DNA of 64,000 bases from Globodera rostochiensis (GCA_018350325.1 JAEVLN010000008.1:868001-932000), one strand, 5' to 3'; positions 44,426 through 55,411 are shown, counted from the first letter of the stretch. Program-made: numbers and translations. Notes: generated by a model from the letters alone, not told the origin.

Positions 44426-44908
44426 ATGTCAATTTTGATGGAATTATTAAATATTGTTGATGCTTTTTTGTTATTATACAAAATTTGATTAGGTTTAAAA
44501 AATGAAAAATTTGGACATAATTAAATAATTTTTGAAAAATATACGTATAAAAAATAATAGGCCCCTCTCCATTTAAACCCCCACACTAATTGTTGAAAAT
44601 ATAAGCCTCGGGGCTACTAATGTCTTCTCATCTGTGGCGTAAATGCCAACAGAAAGTTTTCCACCAGGGCGGATTTGAATTATTTAAAACAAAATCGATG
44701 ACAGTAATTATTAGGGCTGGGATTTTTATGTTTTAACATATTTTTTTATGGATTCCTTACCATGAGAGAAGCCCAAAAATAGTATTGTTTTGAAAAATTG
44801 TTAAATTAGGAAAGCTGGGTTTGACCGGGTCTAAAATTTTTAAAATTAAGGAAATGGATACACTTCAGTACAATAACTAACTAACTACCTATTTAAGTTA
44901 TTCACTGA
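44426..44908. other. Spacer with hAT relic
   Basis: It contains a truncated copy of the left end of the element at 37197 (about 44712-44815), otherwise AT-rich DNA. Confidence 0.4.
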
Positions 44909-45050
44909 ATTTGTGCATTAAAAAAAGTGGCCAATTGATTGGCAGATTATTTATTCTCTCCCCTCTCTCACCTAATTCATACCATTCTTCAACACACAAA
45001 AGCCATTTGCTTCCCACAAACTATGAAATCGATGAGATTTTGCACAAAAT
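44909..45050. repeat. Right arm of the 142-bp inverted repeat
   Basis: Reverse complement of 43942-44083. It ends where the type B upstream block of the next gene begins. Confidence 0.8.
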
Positions 45051-45054
45051 AGGA

Positions 45055-45225
45055 TGCTATCAAATTCACAATATTGATTTAGCCCCCGTTCAAAAGGGGA
45101 ATGAATATTGTGATTCGGGTGAGCTATTATTAAAGATGAATATGCCTATTTCAATTGTGGGATGTCATTTATTACTTTCTTTTTATCAAAGCTAAATAAT
45201 ATTTATTAATATTTCAAATTTGAAT
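45055..45225 (+). promoter_or_regulatory. Conserved upstream block of type B gene B3
   Basis: It carries ATATTGATTTAGCCCC, TTCAATTGTGGGATGTC and TTATCAAAGCTAAATAATA in the same order as the other B genes. Confidence 0.6.
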
Positions 45226-45266
45226 ATTATATTTCCTAAATTCAGAGGTAATTTTGACCAAATAAA

Positions 45267-46246
45267 ATGGAAGAATTTTGGATTTTAATTTTTGTGTTAT
45301 TCTTTGCAATAAATTCAATGGACAAAGCCGAAGCCGTAAAATTGGAACTCAAAACATTTGATGAAATATTCGGAGAAAGCTGGTGGGACAAAGGTGAAGC
45401 CGAAGATTTGAAAACGCCGGCGCCAACAAACTTTGGACAAAATGTCCATCACCAAATCGACCGACAGAACACCCAAATTGGACAAATTGAACCCAATTCA
45501 ACTGATCAGCTTGGACAAATTAAATCCAATTCAACTGATCAGAATGCTGCTCTCTCTGAGTCTAATCACTCTAATAATGCCAAAAATGGCAAAGAAATTA
45601 CTTCAAATGAAAAACGTAAAATTATTGACAAATTCCATGCAATTAAAGACGAATTTAAGCAAAAAAGAAAATATTCGAAAAAAGAATGGGCTCAAATTGA
45701 CAATAAAATTGCTAAACATTTAAAAGTCAATCGCAAAAAAATATATAAATGGAAAAAAGAAATCGGCTTAAATCGAAGAAACCCAAAAAATAAGCGACAA
45801 AATTTGATAGATAAATTTGATAAAATGAAAGCCGAGTTAACGCGGGGCGGATTCAAAAACTCTTATCATCAAGAAATTGATGAAACTGTCGCGAAAGAAT
45901 TGGGCCTCAGTTTTAAAACAATTTACAAATGGAAAAGTGAATTTGGTCAAACCGGTGATTTCAAAACCAATTTAATTGATTTAATTTATATTAATTAAAT
46001 TCTTTTACAGCACCAAACCATAAACACTCCCACAGCGAACAAATGAAATTGATGAAACGTTATTATGAAATTAAAGACAAAAATCCTAAAAAAATTAGTG
46101 ACGAGGGCATTGCCAAAATGTTGAAAATTGGAAGTGCCACTTTGATTAGATGGAAGAGACAATTTAAACGACAGCAATTACATCCAAATTCTGTCGATGG
46201 ACAATCTGTGGAAGAGAATGCCGCGGCAAATGTTCAGAAAATTTGA
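45267..46246 (+). CDS. Type B secreted multi-HTH protein (copy B3)
   Basis: Exons 45267-45954 and 46011-46246 are joined across a 56-bp intron (GTGATT...cttttacag) with frame kept, giving about 307 residues. The signal peptide is MEEFWILIFVLFFAINSMDK, followed by FDEIFGESWWDKGEAEDLK and two linker units (IGQIEPNSTDQ, LGQIKSNSTDQN). Modules end KIYKWKKEIGLN, TIYKWKSEFGQT and TLIRWKRQFKRQ, with tail HPNSVDGQSVEENAAANVQKI. It is the clearest intact plus-strand type B gene. Basic clusters between modules could act as nuclear signals, which is speculation. Confidence 0.87.
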
Positions 46247-46522
46247 GAACTCAAATTCGGGGAGCTTTTGAATGAATGTCAATGATTTAAAAAAACCCGA
46301 TTTAGGCATATAGATTTAAATATTTTCTGACATACAAATTTAAAATCATACTTTGCTGAAAGATTCCCCAATCTTGCAAAAATAGCACGCACTATCATCA
46401 AGCATGAGGCGGAAAAAATGGTGTGGCATGTAAATGGAGGTTGGTATATTAGAGACCGGCCAGAAGGGTCGGTCGGTACTTTTCGGTAAAGTACCGAAAA
46501 AAATTGTCTGTACTTTTCGGGG

Positions 46523-47103
46523 AGGTGGGAGTCGGCGGTGCCGATAGGCGCCGCCGAGAAAAATTCAAATTTTTGACTCAATTTGTTAAGAGATTTTCAA
46601 CCAAAATTTGAAAAATACGGTATTTTTGGGAATGGAAGGGGTCAAAACCAAGAAATTTCTCGGTTCGAGACCGAGACTCTCGAACAGCTCTAGCCGAAGG
46701 CGTCGCCGAGAGGACAAAATGAAAATTCTTACGATTTTATTAAGAAAACTTGTCCAATTTCGATAACTAAAATGGTGAAAAAAGTAATTCTTTATGTAAA
46801 TCTTAGAGGTTTTGAATCGGTTAAAATTTTTGAAAATTAATTTGCTAGTAACTTTCTTCACAAAAATTGAGAAATTCCTAAATTACCTTCAATTTAAAAA
46901 TCTTAAATACATATTTAAATAATTGTTTTTCTTTGCCATGAAGTTAATTAAAAGACACAAAAAACTATTTACACAGTCGGGGTTTAAACCCCAGACAACC
47001 ACAGGGCATTTAATAAAAATAATAAAAAGGAAATTGACTCGAAGACTCGAACCTCAGACACTAAGGTCTTTTGGTTAACAGTTTAACCACTGAGCCACGT
47101 GAT
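46523..47103 (-). repeat. SINE-like element, inverted, nested
   Basis: On the minus strand, a tRNA-like head (GTGGCTCAGTGGTTAAAC, then GAGGTTCGAGTCTTCG) leads through AT-rich body DNA and AAATCTCTTAACAAATTGA to the hairpin CGGCGGCGCC-TATC-GGCACCGCCG and ACTCCCACC. Confidence 0.5.
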
Positions 47104-47287
47104 ATTTTGAATAAAGGTTGAAAAATTCAAAAATATATTACCAATTTTTCGTACTTTTTTCGGTACTCAAATTTTGTTCGGTCGGCACCTTCGGTACTCA
47201 GATTTTTTTGGTCGGTACTTTTTGGTAAAGTACCGAAAAAGTACCGGTACCGAAAACCATCGGTACTTTCCGAAAAGGTTCGGTCTG

Positions 47288-48152
47288 GACACGGACGTTT
47301 CAGTGCCGCCGTTTCAGTGCCGCCGTTTCAGTGCTGCCGTTTCAGTGCCGCCATTTCAGTGCGGCGTCGTTTCAGTGCGGCCCGTTTCAGTGCCGCCATT
47401 TCAGTGCCAGTTACAAATGCGACATTTCAGTGCCAAACAAAATTAAAGCTGTAAATGGCGAAATTCTTCGAACTTAATTCTTTTTCCTATTCAAATTCGC
47501 GCCGACAAATCTTAATTGAATTAACGCGAAAAATTGTAGATCTTTTCGACATTCTAAAAGTTTTTTTTTGCTTTATAACTTGCTGTTTTTGTCCATTCCT
47601 AAAAAAAGTTTACAATTTCTAAATTCTTTCTGCGCATTTTAAGCTAGCTTAGGCCTAAGCCTAACAATCCCAAGCCAGGGTGGCATAGGCCTAAGCCTAA
47701 CGAACCCCTAAATCTCTAACGTTTCCCCAGTTATTCTATCCGGCTTTAGAGTTAACACTTAAAACAAAAAAGTCGTTTTTCCTTATTTTCAAAAATTGTT
47801 CAAAACTGCGTTATACGCGTGATCGACTATTGTTGTTTAATATTCAAATTGTTGTATTTTGAGAAAAAGCTTGGCGCCGAACCAGTGCGCCGAACTGACC
47901 CCGACCGATTTGATTGTTATTCCGATATTCATCGAGATAAATCTCTACACCCCTTTCCCTTCCTGAGAATAAAATTGTTACAAAATGGGAAATCCTTTCA
48001 ATTTCGTAGTTTTTTAAATGTTGGCACTGAAATGTAGCATTTGTGACTGGCACTGAAATGGCGGCACTGAAACGCGCGGCACTGAAACGGCGCCGCACTG
48101 AAATGGCGGCACTGAAATGGCGGCACTGAAACGGCGGCACTGAAACGTACCG
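47288..48152. mobile_element. Nested MITE with inverted TTTCAGTGCCGCC arrays
   Basis: Seven to nine 15-bp units (GCCGCCGTTTCAGTG) at 47297-47440 face an inverted set (GGCACTGAAACGGC) at 48020-48148. The interior includes the GCCTAAGCC repeat seen at 35279. Confidence 0.7.
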
Positions 48153-48258
48153 CACCGGGTTCGGTCGGTACTTTTCGGGAAAGTACCGATGCCTGAGTAC
48201 CGAAAAGTATCGAAAAAGCCTCGGTACTTTCCCGTACCGTCCGATCTCTAGTGTATAT

Positions 48259-49576
48259 TGTTTTCGGCACTTTATTGACTTCGATTTATTTCTTAACCAA
48301 AATTTTAAAAATTATGTTTTACATTGTGAGACTATGCAAAAAAATAAAAGTAGTAAAACTATTAAGCACTAGTGCTTACATTTAAAAATAAAATACCTTT
48401 TTGTAAATTTATGAATTAATTTAGGAAAAAAATAAAATGTTTATAAACAATTAGCAATAGCCATTCAAAAATTTTTGAGCACAAATAGTCAATATGCAAA
48501 TTTTATCCCCAAAATTTGACCAAAAACCCCAAAAAGTGCCAAAATATTGATTTAAAAATGGGCTAAAACTAACCAAATTCAGACTTATGCGTAAAACCCT
48601 TCAAAATTCGTCAATCTTTATTAATTTTGCTCTCACAATTGTAAATGTATTATTTTTTTACATGTTTTTGAAAATTATTAAAAATATCAAATCATAAAAT
48701 TTTAGGGAAAATATCGATCTTTGTGGGTGGATTTTTGGTCAAAGAAAAAGTCATTTTTAGGGGTGGATTTTTGGTTTGAAAAATTTTTTGATTTTTAAGG
48801 GTACATTTTTTTGTTTTTATTGCATCTTTCTTAAGAAATTTTGAGAAAAACTGCTTGAAATATTGAATTTCAACAAAAAATTTTGAAAAAATGCCTAAAA
48901 ATTGCTTTTTTCTCAAGAAAAATGCCTAAAATATTGATTTATTATGAAAAAATGGCGAAATATTGATTTATTCTCAAAAAAACCAAAATATGATTAAAAT
49001 TGAGCAAAGAGACAAGGAACAGGGTGGCCATCTCCAATATTTAAAAATATGGCGCCGAGGCCCAAAAATATTGAAAGCATTTTTCCTTTTTATTGCATTT
49101 TTTCTTAAGAAATTTCGGAAAAAATTGCCTGAAATATTGAATTTCTTTCAAGAATTTGGGGAAAAATGCCTAAAAATTGCATTGCCTAAAATATTGATTT
49201 ATTATGAAAAAATGGCGAAATATTGATTTATTTAAAAAAAAGCCAAAATATTGATTTATATTGATTAAAAAGTCGCTCTAATTGTAAAATTTTTAAAAAT
49301 GTCTCTTATGATCCCCTATTCTACAAGAAAATAGGTTAAAACCTGAAAATCCGCTCTCTACTGATAAAAAACCTAAATATAAAAATAACAATAATAAATT
49401 CGCACTCCGCATTTTTTGGTTTGGTTATCAGTTCGGTTTGAAACCAAAAGCTTTGGTTCAGTTCTAATAAACGACAAAAAATTTGACTTTCTGGTTTCAC
49501 TCATTTGAATTTTTGACTAAATACAAATTGTAGCATTATGTTAATTCTAATATTTTAAAAATATTTTTGGCCCATC
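48259..49576. other. AT-rich repeat DNA
   Basis: It holds repeated 'aaaatattgatttatt' and 'gccaaaatattg' words (48890-49260) and inverted 'ggtggatttttgg' words. No gene recognised. Confidence 0.45.
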
Positions 49577-49690
49577 TGAGATGGTGGTGTGGTGGTGACC
49601 AATTTTCGTAACAAATCTTTTTAAATCTTCAAAAAAAAACTTTTTTCGACGGCGCCTATCGGCGCCGTCGGACCCCTCCCATTCCTAAAA
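49577..49690 (+). repeat. Short SINE-like element with fully paired hairpin
   Basis: A head remnant TGGTGGTGTGGTGGTGACC is followed closely by CGACGGCGCC-TATC-GGCGCCGTCG (49651-49674), in which both arms changed relative to other copies so that pairing is perfect. Confidence 0.55.
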
Positions 49691-49873
49691 AGTTTTAAAA
49701 AATCACCGTTTGTTTGTTTTATTGAATTAAAGTGGAATAATAAAAGCTTTTGATTATGTTTAGCTTGGTTGGTTTCAAGAAAAGTTATTGCAGTTGAAAG
49801 GTCCTGGCGCCCAGTTGAACAACTCCGCAATCGACGCTATTTTTATAAAATATATTTTTAATTACAGGAAAAT

Positions 49874-50055
49874 TAATTTATTTCCGGTTAAAAGCTTTAT
49901 GATAAAATATTTAAGAGATGTCAGGAATATTAATTTATTTCCGGTTAAAAGCTTTAGGATAAAATATTTATGAGATGTCAGGAATATTAATTTATTTCCG
50001 GTTAAAAGCTTTAGGATAAAATATTTATGAGATGTCAGGAATATTAATTTATTTC
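49874..50055 (+). repeat. 57-bp tandem repeat in the upstream region of B4
   Basis: Three full units plus a partial (starts at 49874, 49931, 49988, 50045) contain TAATTTATTTCCGGTTAAAA, ATAAAATATTTATGAGATG and TCAGGAATAT. The unit corresponds to a single-copy part of the upstream block of other type B genes. Confidence 0.85.
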
Positions 50056-50089
50056 CAGTTAAAGCTTCAGAGGTTATTGCTCAAATAAA

Positions 50090-51273
50090 ATGGCCGAATT
50101 TTGGATTTTAATTTTGGTGTTATTTTTTGCAACAAATTCACTCGAAAAAGCTGAATCCGTAAAAGTAAAATTGGATGAAAAGCCACACAAAATAATTGAT
50201 GAAATATTCGGAGAAGGCTGGTGGGACAATGACAAAGACGAAGAATGGAAAAAATTAACACTTGAACACAATTTCCATTACCAAATCGACCGGCAGAACA
50301 CCCAAATTGGACAAATTAAACCCAATTCAACAGATCAGCTTGGACAAATTAAACATAATTCAACTAATCAGAATACTCCTCTCACAGAGTCTGATCAGTT
50401 TGGACAAATTGAACCCAATTCAACTGATCAGAATCCTCCTCTCACAGAGTCTGATCAGCTTGGACAAATTGAAGCCAATTTAACTAATCAGAATGCTCCT
50501 CTCACAGAGTCTGATCACTCTGATAATGCCAAAAATGGCGAAGAACAAAACGAAATAATCAAAGAAATAACTGCAAACGAAAAACGTAAAATTATTAACA
50601 AATTCAACGAAATGAAAGACGAATTTAAGCAAAAAGGAAAATATTCAACAAAAGAATGGAATCAAATTGATCAGAAAATTGCTAAACATTTAAAAGTCAA
50701 TCGCAAAAATATATATAAATGGAAAAAAGAATTAGTCTTAAGGAAAATAAATCCAAAAAATGATCGTAAAAATTTAATAGCTAAATTTGATCAGAGAAAA
50801 GCCGAGTTAAAGCGGGCCGGATTCAAACATTCATATAAAAATGAATTAGATGAAACAGTCGCAAAAGAAATGGGCCTAAGTTTTAAAACAATTTACAATT
50901 GGAAAAGTGAACTTGGCCAAACCGGTGAGTTTTTCGAGACCACTTTTATTAATTTATTTATATAATTCAAAATTCTTTTACAGCACCAAAACATAAATAC
51001 TCCCACAGCGAACAAAAAGAATTGATGAAACGTTATTATGAAATTAAAGACCAAAATTATAAAATCAGAGACAAGGACATTGCCAAAATATTAAAAATTG
51101 GAAAAGTAACTTTGTATAAATGGAAAAAGCAATTTAAACGACAACAATTCCATCCAAATTCTGTCGATGGACATTTTGTGGAAGCGAATGCCGCGGCAAA
51201 TATTCAGGAAATTGAAAACTCAAATTTGGGGAAGAGCTGGACGAAATTTCGTTTCGTTTCGTGTTTTTCGTGA
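50090..51273 (+). CDS. Type B secreted multi-HTH protein with expanded linker and altered C-terminus (copy B4)
   Basis: Exons 50090-50924 and 50984-51273 are joined across a 59-bp intron, giving about 375 residues. The signal peptide is MAEFWILILVLFFATNSLEK, followed by IIDEIFGEGWWDNDKDEEW. The linker holds about four repeats of the LGQIEPNSTDQNPPLTESDQ type, the most in the cluster. Modules end NIYKWKKELVLR, TIYNWKSELGQT and TLYKWKKQFKRQ. After NSNLGK the usual LLNE stop is replaced by SWTKFRFVSCFS, read from a hAT-like CGTTTCG repeat inserted at about 51237. The three modules are intact, so the protein may still be made. Confidence 0.8.
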
Positions 51274-51420
51274 CTTTTTTCGTAGAAAATTTTTTTGACG
51301 TTTGGTTTCGTTTCGTTGAATTTTTGCTGTTTCGTTTCGTGTTTTGTTTCGTAAAATAAATCGTTTCGTTTCGTTTTGTAAAAGACAGTTTTCCACGAAA
51401 CAACCACGAAAAAGCACCCT
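51237..51420. repeat. hAT-end-like CGTTTCG repeat at the 3' end of B4
   Basis: GGACGAAATTTCGTTTCG and following words match the left end of the element at 27295. A paired right terminus was not found. Confidence 0.55.
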
Positions 51421-52245
51421 TAAAGATCGCAGTTTTTTGAGAATAAAATTCATTCTGGTGGTGGTGTAGTGGTGAGTGTTGGGGGTTGATGTAGTCATGA
51501 GTGTTCAGATCCCTTACGGTGTAAATGATTTTTTCCTACTTTCTCTGAAGATTTACGGTGTTGTAAACAATTCTAAAAATTCTTTTAACTTTTTCCAATT
51601 TAAAAACAAATTTTTTAGAAGGCAATTCACAATTTTATTTTATTTTTTGATTGGACGAAATTACAAAACCATAGGCAGGCCCTTTTGTTGCGCACGGTTA
51701 AAACAATGAGACTGGCTTTACTTTTTTTTTGTTTATACGTCCCTCGCATTTATTCTTTTTGGGAAAAAATTGTGTCGAAGAAGCACACGTTTTCTCGCAT
51801 ATAAATATAATTGCGCGTGCTGTCGTAAACATTTGTTTGGTAATACTGCCAATGGTGTCCCTCATTTTTGAAAAAAATAATTTGTTTTTTTTTTCCAAAG
51901 ATAGGTCGAAACTACGCTCATATTCGGATTCTACGCACCAAATAACTCGAAAAAACGCCACAAAAGATTGAACACATGTGTTTTCAGAAATGGGGAGCCC
52001 TGATTATTTTAACTTGAATAAAAAAATCTTTTTAAATCAATTTTTTCCATCCAAATTCCGCTCATTCTCATGCAGCCTTCACACATGCATCTGCGTTAAC
52101 AGCTCACACATTTCGAAATAAACATTGGATTTATTGGTGGGATTATTGCGTTTACATAATGTGTGAAATTTTCCTGAATAAATGGTTGTAAATAACTAAA
52201 GCCCGGAATTTTAAAAAATCCCTGACCTGGAACCGGATCTGCATT
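51421..52245. other. Intergenic DNA
   Basis: A tRNA-like A box (GGTGGTGTAGTGGTGAG) lies near 51464. The minus-strand frame RDTIGSITKQMFTTARAI (about 51790-51870) has no recognised domain. No gene is called. Confidence 0.35.
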
Positions 52246-52872
52246 TTGGAAATGACCTGAGACTGGATTTGCCAGGGTTAAAAAACACCCAAAAATCAAC
52301 AATTTTTTCCCAATAAAATACACCGCTTAAAATGTTTGTTATTTTTTATTTTTAAGTATTTTTTATAAAATAATAAAATTAGTAAAGTAAAATATTCTAT
52401 AGTAAATTTTATGCCTAAAATATCCGTCTTTATATCATAAATCAATAATTTTAGGGTTGGCAGAAATTTGGGAAATAAACGCCATATTATTAATTTTCTG
52501 AGTGACTCCAAAAGATTTTTCATTTATTTGGTCTAAGGTAATTCACCACTTTTGTTTCAAGCTTTTGCTGGTACTGCTTGAGATTCAAAATGCTGAATTG
52601 TCGAAATGGGAAAATTCCAGGTGGCTTGTTTTTTATATCCGAAGTTGCAATTCTGCAACAAAAAGAATGGTAAATCAAATAAATCCCATCACTTTTTATT
52701 CAAATAAATTGAATATTTCATATACCTAAAATCCTTAAAAATCGCTTTTTTCATTTTCCAAAAAATTTTCTCTAAAAATTTCTCCTGAAATAGACTTTCC
52801 TTGTAATAAAAAAAAAGTTTGAAATTTAAGAAATTTTTTAGAAAAAAGTTACAAAATAATTATTTTTTCATT

Positions 52873-53090
52873 TTGGCTATTCATAATCGATCGTCATTTT
52901 TGTAAAATGATGATGAAAAATATTTACGAGATGTCTGGAATATTGATTTGGTCCCGGTTAAAAAAGATTTAGGCCATATTATTAAAGAATATGATTTATG
53001 TGAATGCCCAATTCAATTGTGGGCTGTCATTTATTACTTCAATCATTTTTTATCAAAGCTAAATAATTTTATTAATATTTGTAAAAAATT
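52873..53090 (+). promoter_or_regulatory. Conserved upstream block of type B copy B5
   Basis: It contains TTCATAATCGATCGTCATTT, GATGTCTGGAATATTGATTT, CCCGGTTAAAAAAGATTTAG, TTCAATTGTGGGCTGTCATT and TTATCAAAGCTAAATAAT, the fullest version of the block. Confidence 0.6.
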
Positions 53091-53226
53091 TGTGAATTTT
53101 ATTATTTTTACAGAAATTCTTTAAAACCAAAATTATTGACAATTTAACATATTGAATTTTATTAACTTATAAAACTATTGGCAATTTCATATATATCTCG
53201 CTAAGAAGTTGTGTTGGCTAAATAAA

Positions 53227-54088
53227 ATGGAAGAGTTTTGGATTTTAATTTTGGTGGCATTTTTTGCAACAAATTCACTCGAAAAAGCCGAATCCGTAAA
53301 ATTGAAACTCAAAACATTTGATGAAATATTCGGAGAAGGCTGGTGGGACAAAGGTGAAGCCGAAGATTTGAAAACGCCGGCGCCAACAAACTTTGGACAA
53401 AATGTCCATCACCAAAGCGACCAACATAACACCCAAATTGGACAAATTGAACCCAATTCAACTGATCAGAATCCTCCTCTCACAGAGTCTGATCACTCTG
53501 GACAAATTGAACCCAATTCAACTGATCAGAATGCTCCTTTCACAGAGTATGATCACTCAGATAATGCCAAAAATGGTAAAGAACAAAACGAAATTTCTTC
53601 AAACGAAAAACGTAAAATTGTTGACAAATTCAACGAAATGAAAGACGAATTTAAGCAAAAAGGAAGGCCGGTTTCAAAAACTCTCAAAATAATTAGATAA
53701 AACTGTCGCGAAAAAGTTGAGCCTCAGTTTTAGAACAATTTACAAATGGAAAAGTGACCTTGGCCAAACCAGTGAGTTTTTCAAGCCCAATTTTATTAAT
53801 TTATTTATTTTAATTAAAAATTCTTTTACAGAACAAAATAAATACCCCCACAGCGAACAAATGGAATTGATGAAACGTTATTATGAAATTAAGGACAAAA
53901 ACACTAACAGAGATGTGGACATTGCCAAAATGTTGAAAATTGATGCAAGCACTTTGGTTAGATGGAAAGGCCAATTTAAACGACAACAATTTCAACCAAA
54001 TTTTGTCGATGGACATTTTGTAGAAGAGAATGCCTCCGGCTCAAATGTTCATAAAATTGGGAACCGAATTTGGGAAGCATTTGAATGA
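53227..54088 (+). pseudogene. Type B gene with internal deletion (copy B5)
   Basis: The signal peptide MEEFWILILVAFFATN..., FDEIFGEGWWDKG, two linker units and the first helix of module 1 (KRKIVDKFNEMKDEFKQKG) are intact. A deletion of about 170 bp then fuses module 1 to the middle of module 2 out of frame, with a TAA at 53698-53700. Module 2's end (TIYKWKSDLG), the intron and exon 2 (TLVRWKGQFKRQ, NFVDGHFVEENASG) remain readable. A short secreted product ending at 53700 is possible. Confidence 0.8.
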
Positions 54089-54714
54089 ATGTCTTCTGTA
54101 TTTTCGCTTCAATTTTCTTAACAAAAATTGCCGATTTTTGTAAAAATATCCCCGACCTTCCCCCCCCCCCCCATAACTTGATCAGAATTCTTGCCAAAAC
54201 AAAAATCAGAACCAAAATTCTGGTGACCCTTTTAAAAACCAGAAAAAGAAAACAGAATTCTGGTGCCCAAAATGACTAGAAATTCTGATGTTAAAAAATC
54301 AGAACAGAACAGAGCACATCCCTGCTCACGGCAATTTTATTTTACGGCATGTTGTTGTTTTTTAAATGTAATCCTTCACTTTTAGAAATTCACATTAAAA
54401 AAGTTTATTGACAATCTCGAAAAATCTAATCGAGATTTTTCAAAATTCTCGATCATCGATCCTCAAGGCCGGGCTCTAATCCTGATCCTGATCCGGGATT
54501 TTTCAAAATTCGATATCTAATTTAAAATAGGTAGTTATGAAATTTTTATGTGAAAATTAACTTGACAAAAAATTGACATTAACTTTTAAATTTTTTTAAA
54601 TGGAGAAAACATCTCAAAAATTCTTAATAATCATCATTTTATAAAATAACGATCGATTGTGAATAGCCAAAATGAAAATATTTTAATAATTTATTCCCTT
54701 TGAATTGGGTTCAA
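54089..54714. other. Intergenic DNA after B5
   Basis: It contains a C-run (about 54157-54171) and repeated CAGAATTCTGGT and GATCGAGATTTTTC words suggestive of old MITEs. No gene. Confidence 0.4.
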
Positions 54715-54975
54715 TTCCGAATATTTCATCAAATGTTTTAAGCTCCAATTTTACTTTTACGGATCATTCATTGGGTTAGGAACGGCGACGCGGGCTGCAA
54801 TTTGCCAAGAAAAATGGGTGGGATAATTTGCCAATCAATTTGATTGACCATTTTTAATAAAAATATTTATAAACTTTCCGACGAACTCAATTACTCGGAC
54901 GATGAAAAGCTTAAAATTGGATTTGGGTTCAATTTGTCCAGAGTGATCAGATTCTGTACGAGGAGGATTCTGAGA
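54715..54975 (-). pseudogene. Type B gene fragments
   Basis: Minus-strand pieces read VKVKLELKTFDEIFG (about 54718-54770) and CAGAATCTGATCAC with GACAAATTGAACCC linker DNA (about 54930-54970). They are scrambled and short. Confidence 0.6.
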
Positions 54976-55411
54976 CTGAGCTAATTATAAACCCAGACAC
55001 CCCACTATGGAATTGAGCATTTATCGACAACCCAACACATTTGGGATAAAACACTCACAGAAAATACAGAATTCTAGCGTTTGAAAAGACTTCCGACCCA
55101 AGAAAATCTGGGTGTTATGGAAAGTACCAATAGCGCGTGAAGCTGTTGTGCCAATATTTTTAGAGAACAACCATAATCAATTATAAGTATTAAAAAAAAT
55201 TTTGTTCATTTTAAATTGAAATTCAACATGTCCAAAAAAATACTGAATACCGGTCGGTATACCGACAAAGATGTCAAACATACTTTTGAGTGTAAGGTCA
55301 GGTGTTATTACTATTGTAAGAATGAGAGAGAATTCCGCTGGTTGGACGAGACGGTTAAAACGCCTATGGCGGGAGCAAAAGATCATCCATAAAGAAGAAG
55401 GCAAATGGGAT

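Larger units (their letters stand above)
46450..48250. mobile_element. 1.8-kb hAT-like element with nested repeats
   Basis: The ends TAGAGACCGG and CCGATCTCTA are flanked by TGGTATAT and GTGTATAT (six of eight identical). Both ends carry dense GGTAC/GTACC words. Inside lie an inverted SINE-like copy (46523-47103) and a nested array element (about 47288-48152). No transposase. Confidence 0.65.

Noticed and set aside
51700..51970. Minus-strand ORF with RDTIGSITKQMFTTARAI as a gene
   Set aside because: No domain, splice signals or paralogue; the composition is ordinary for AT-rich DNA.
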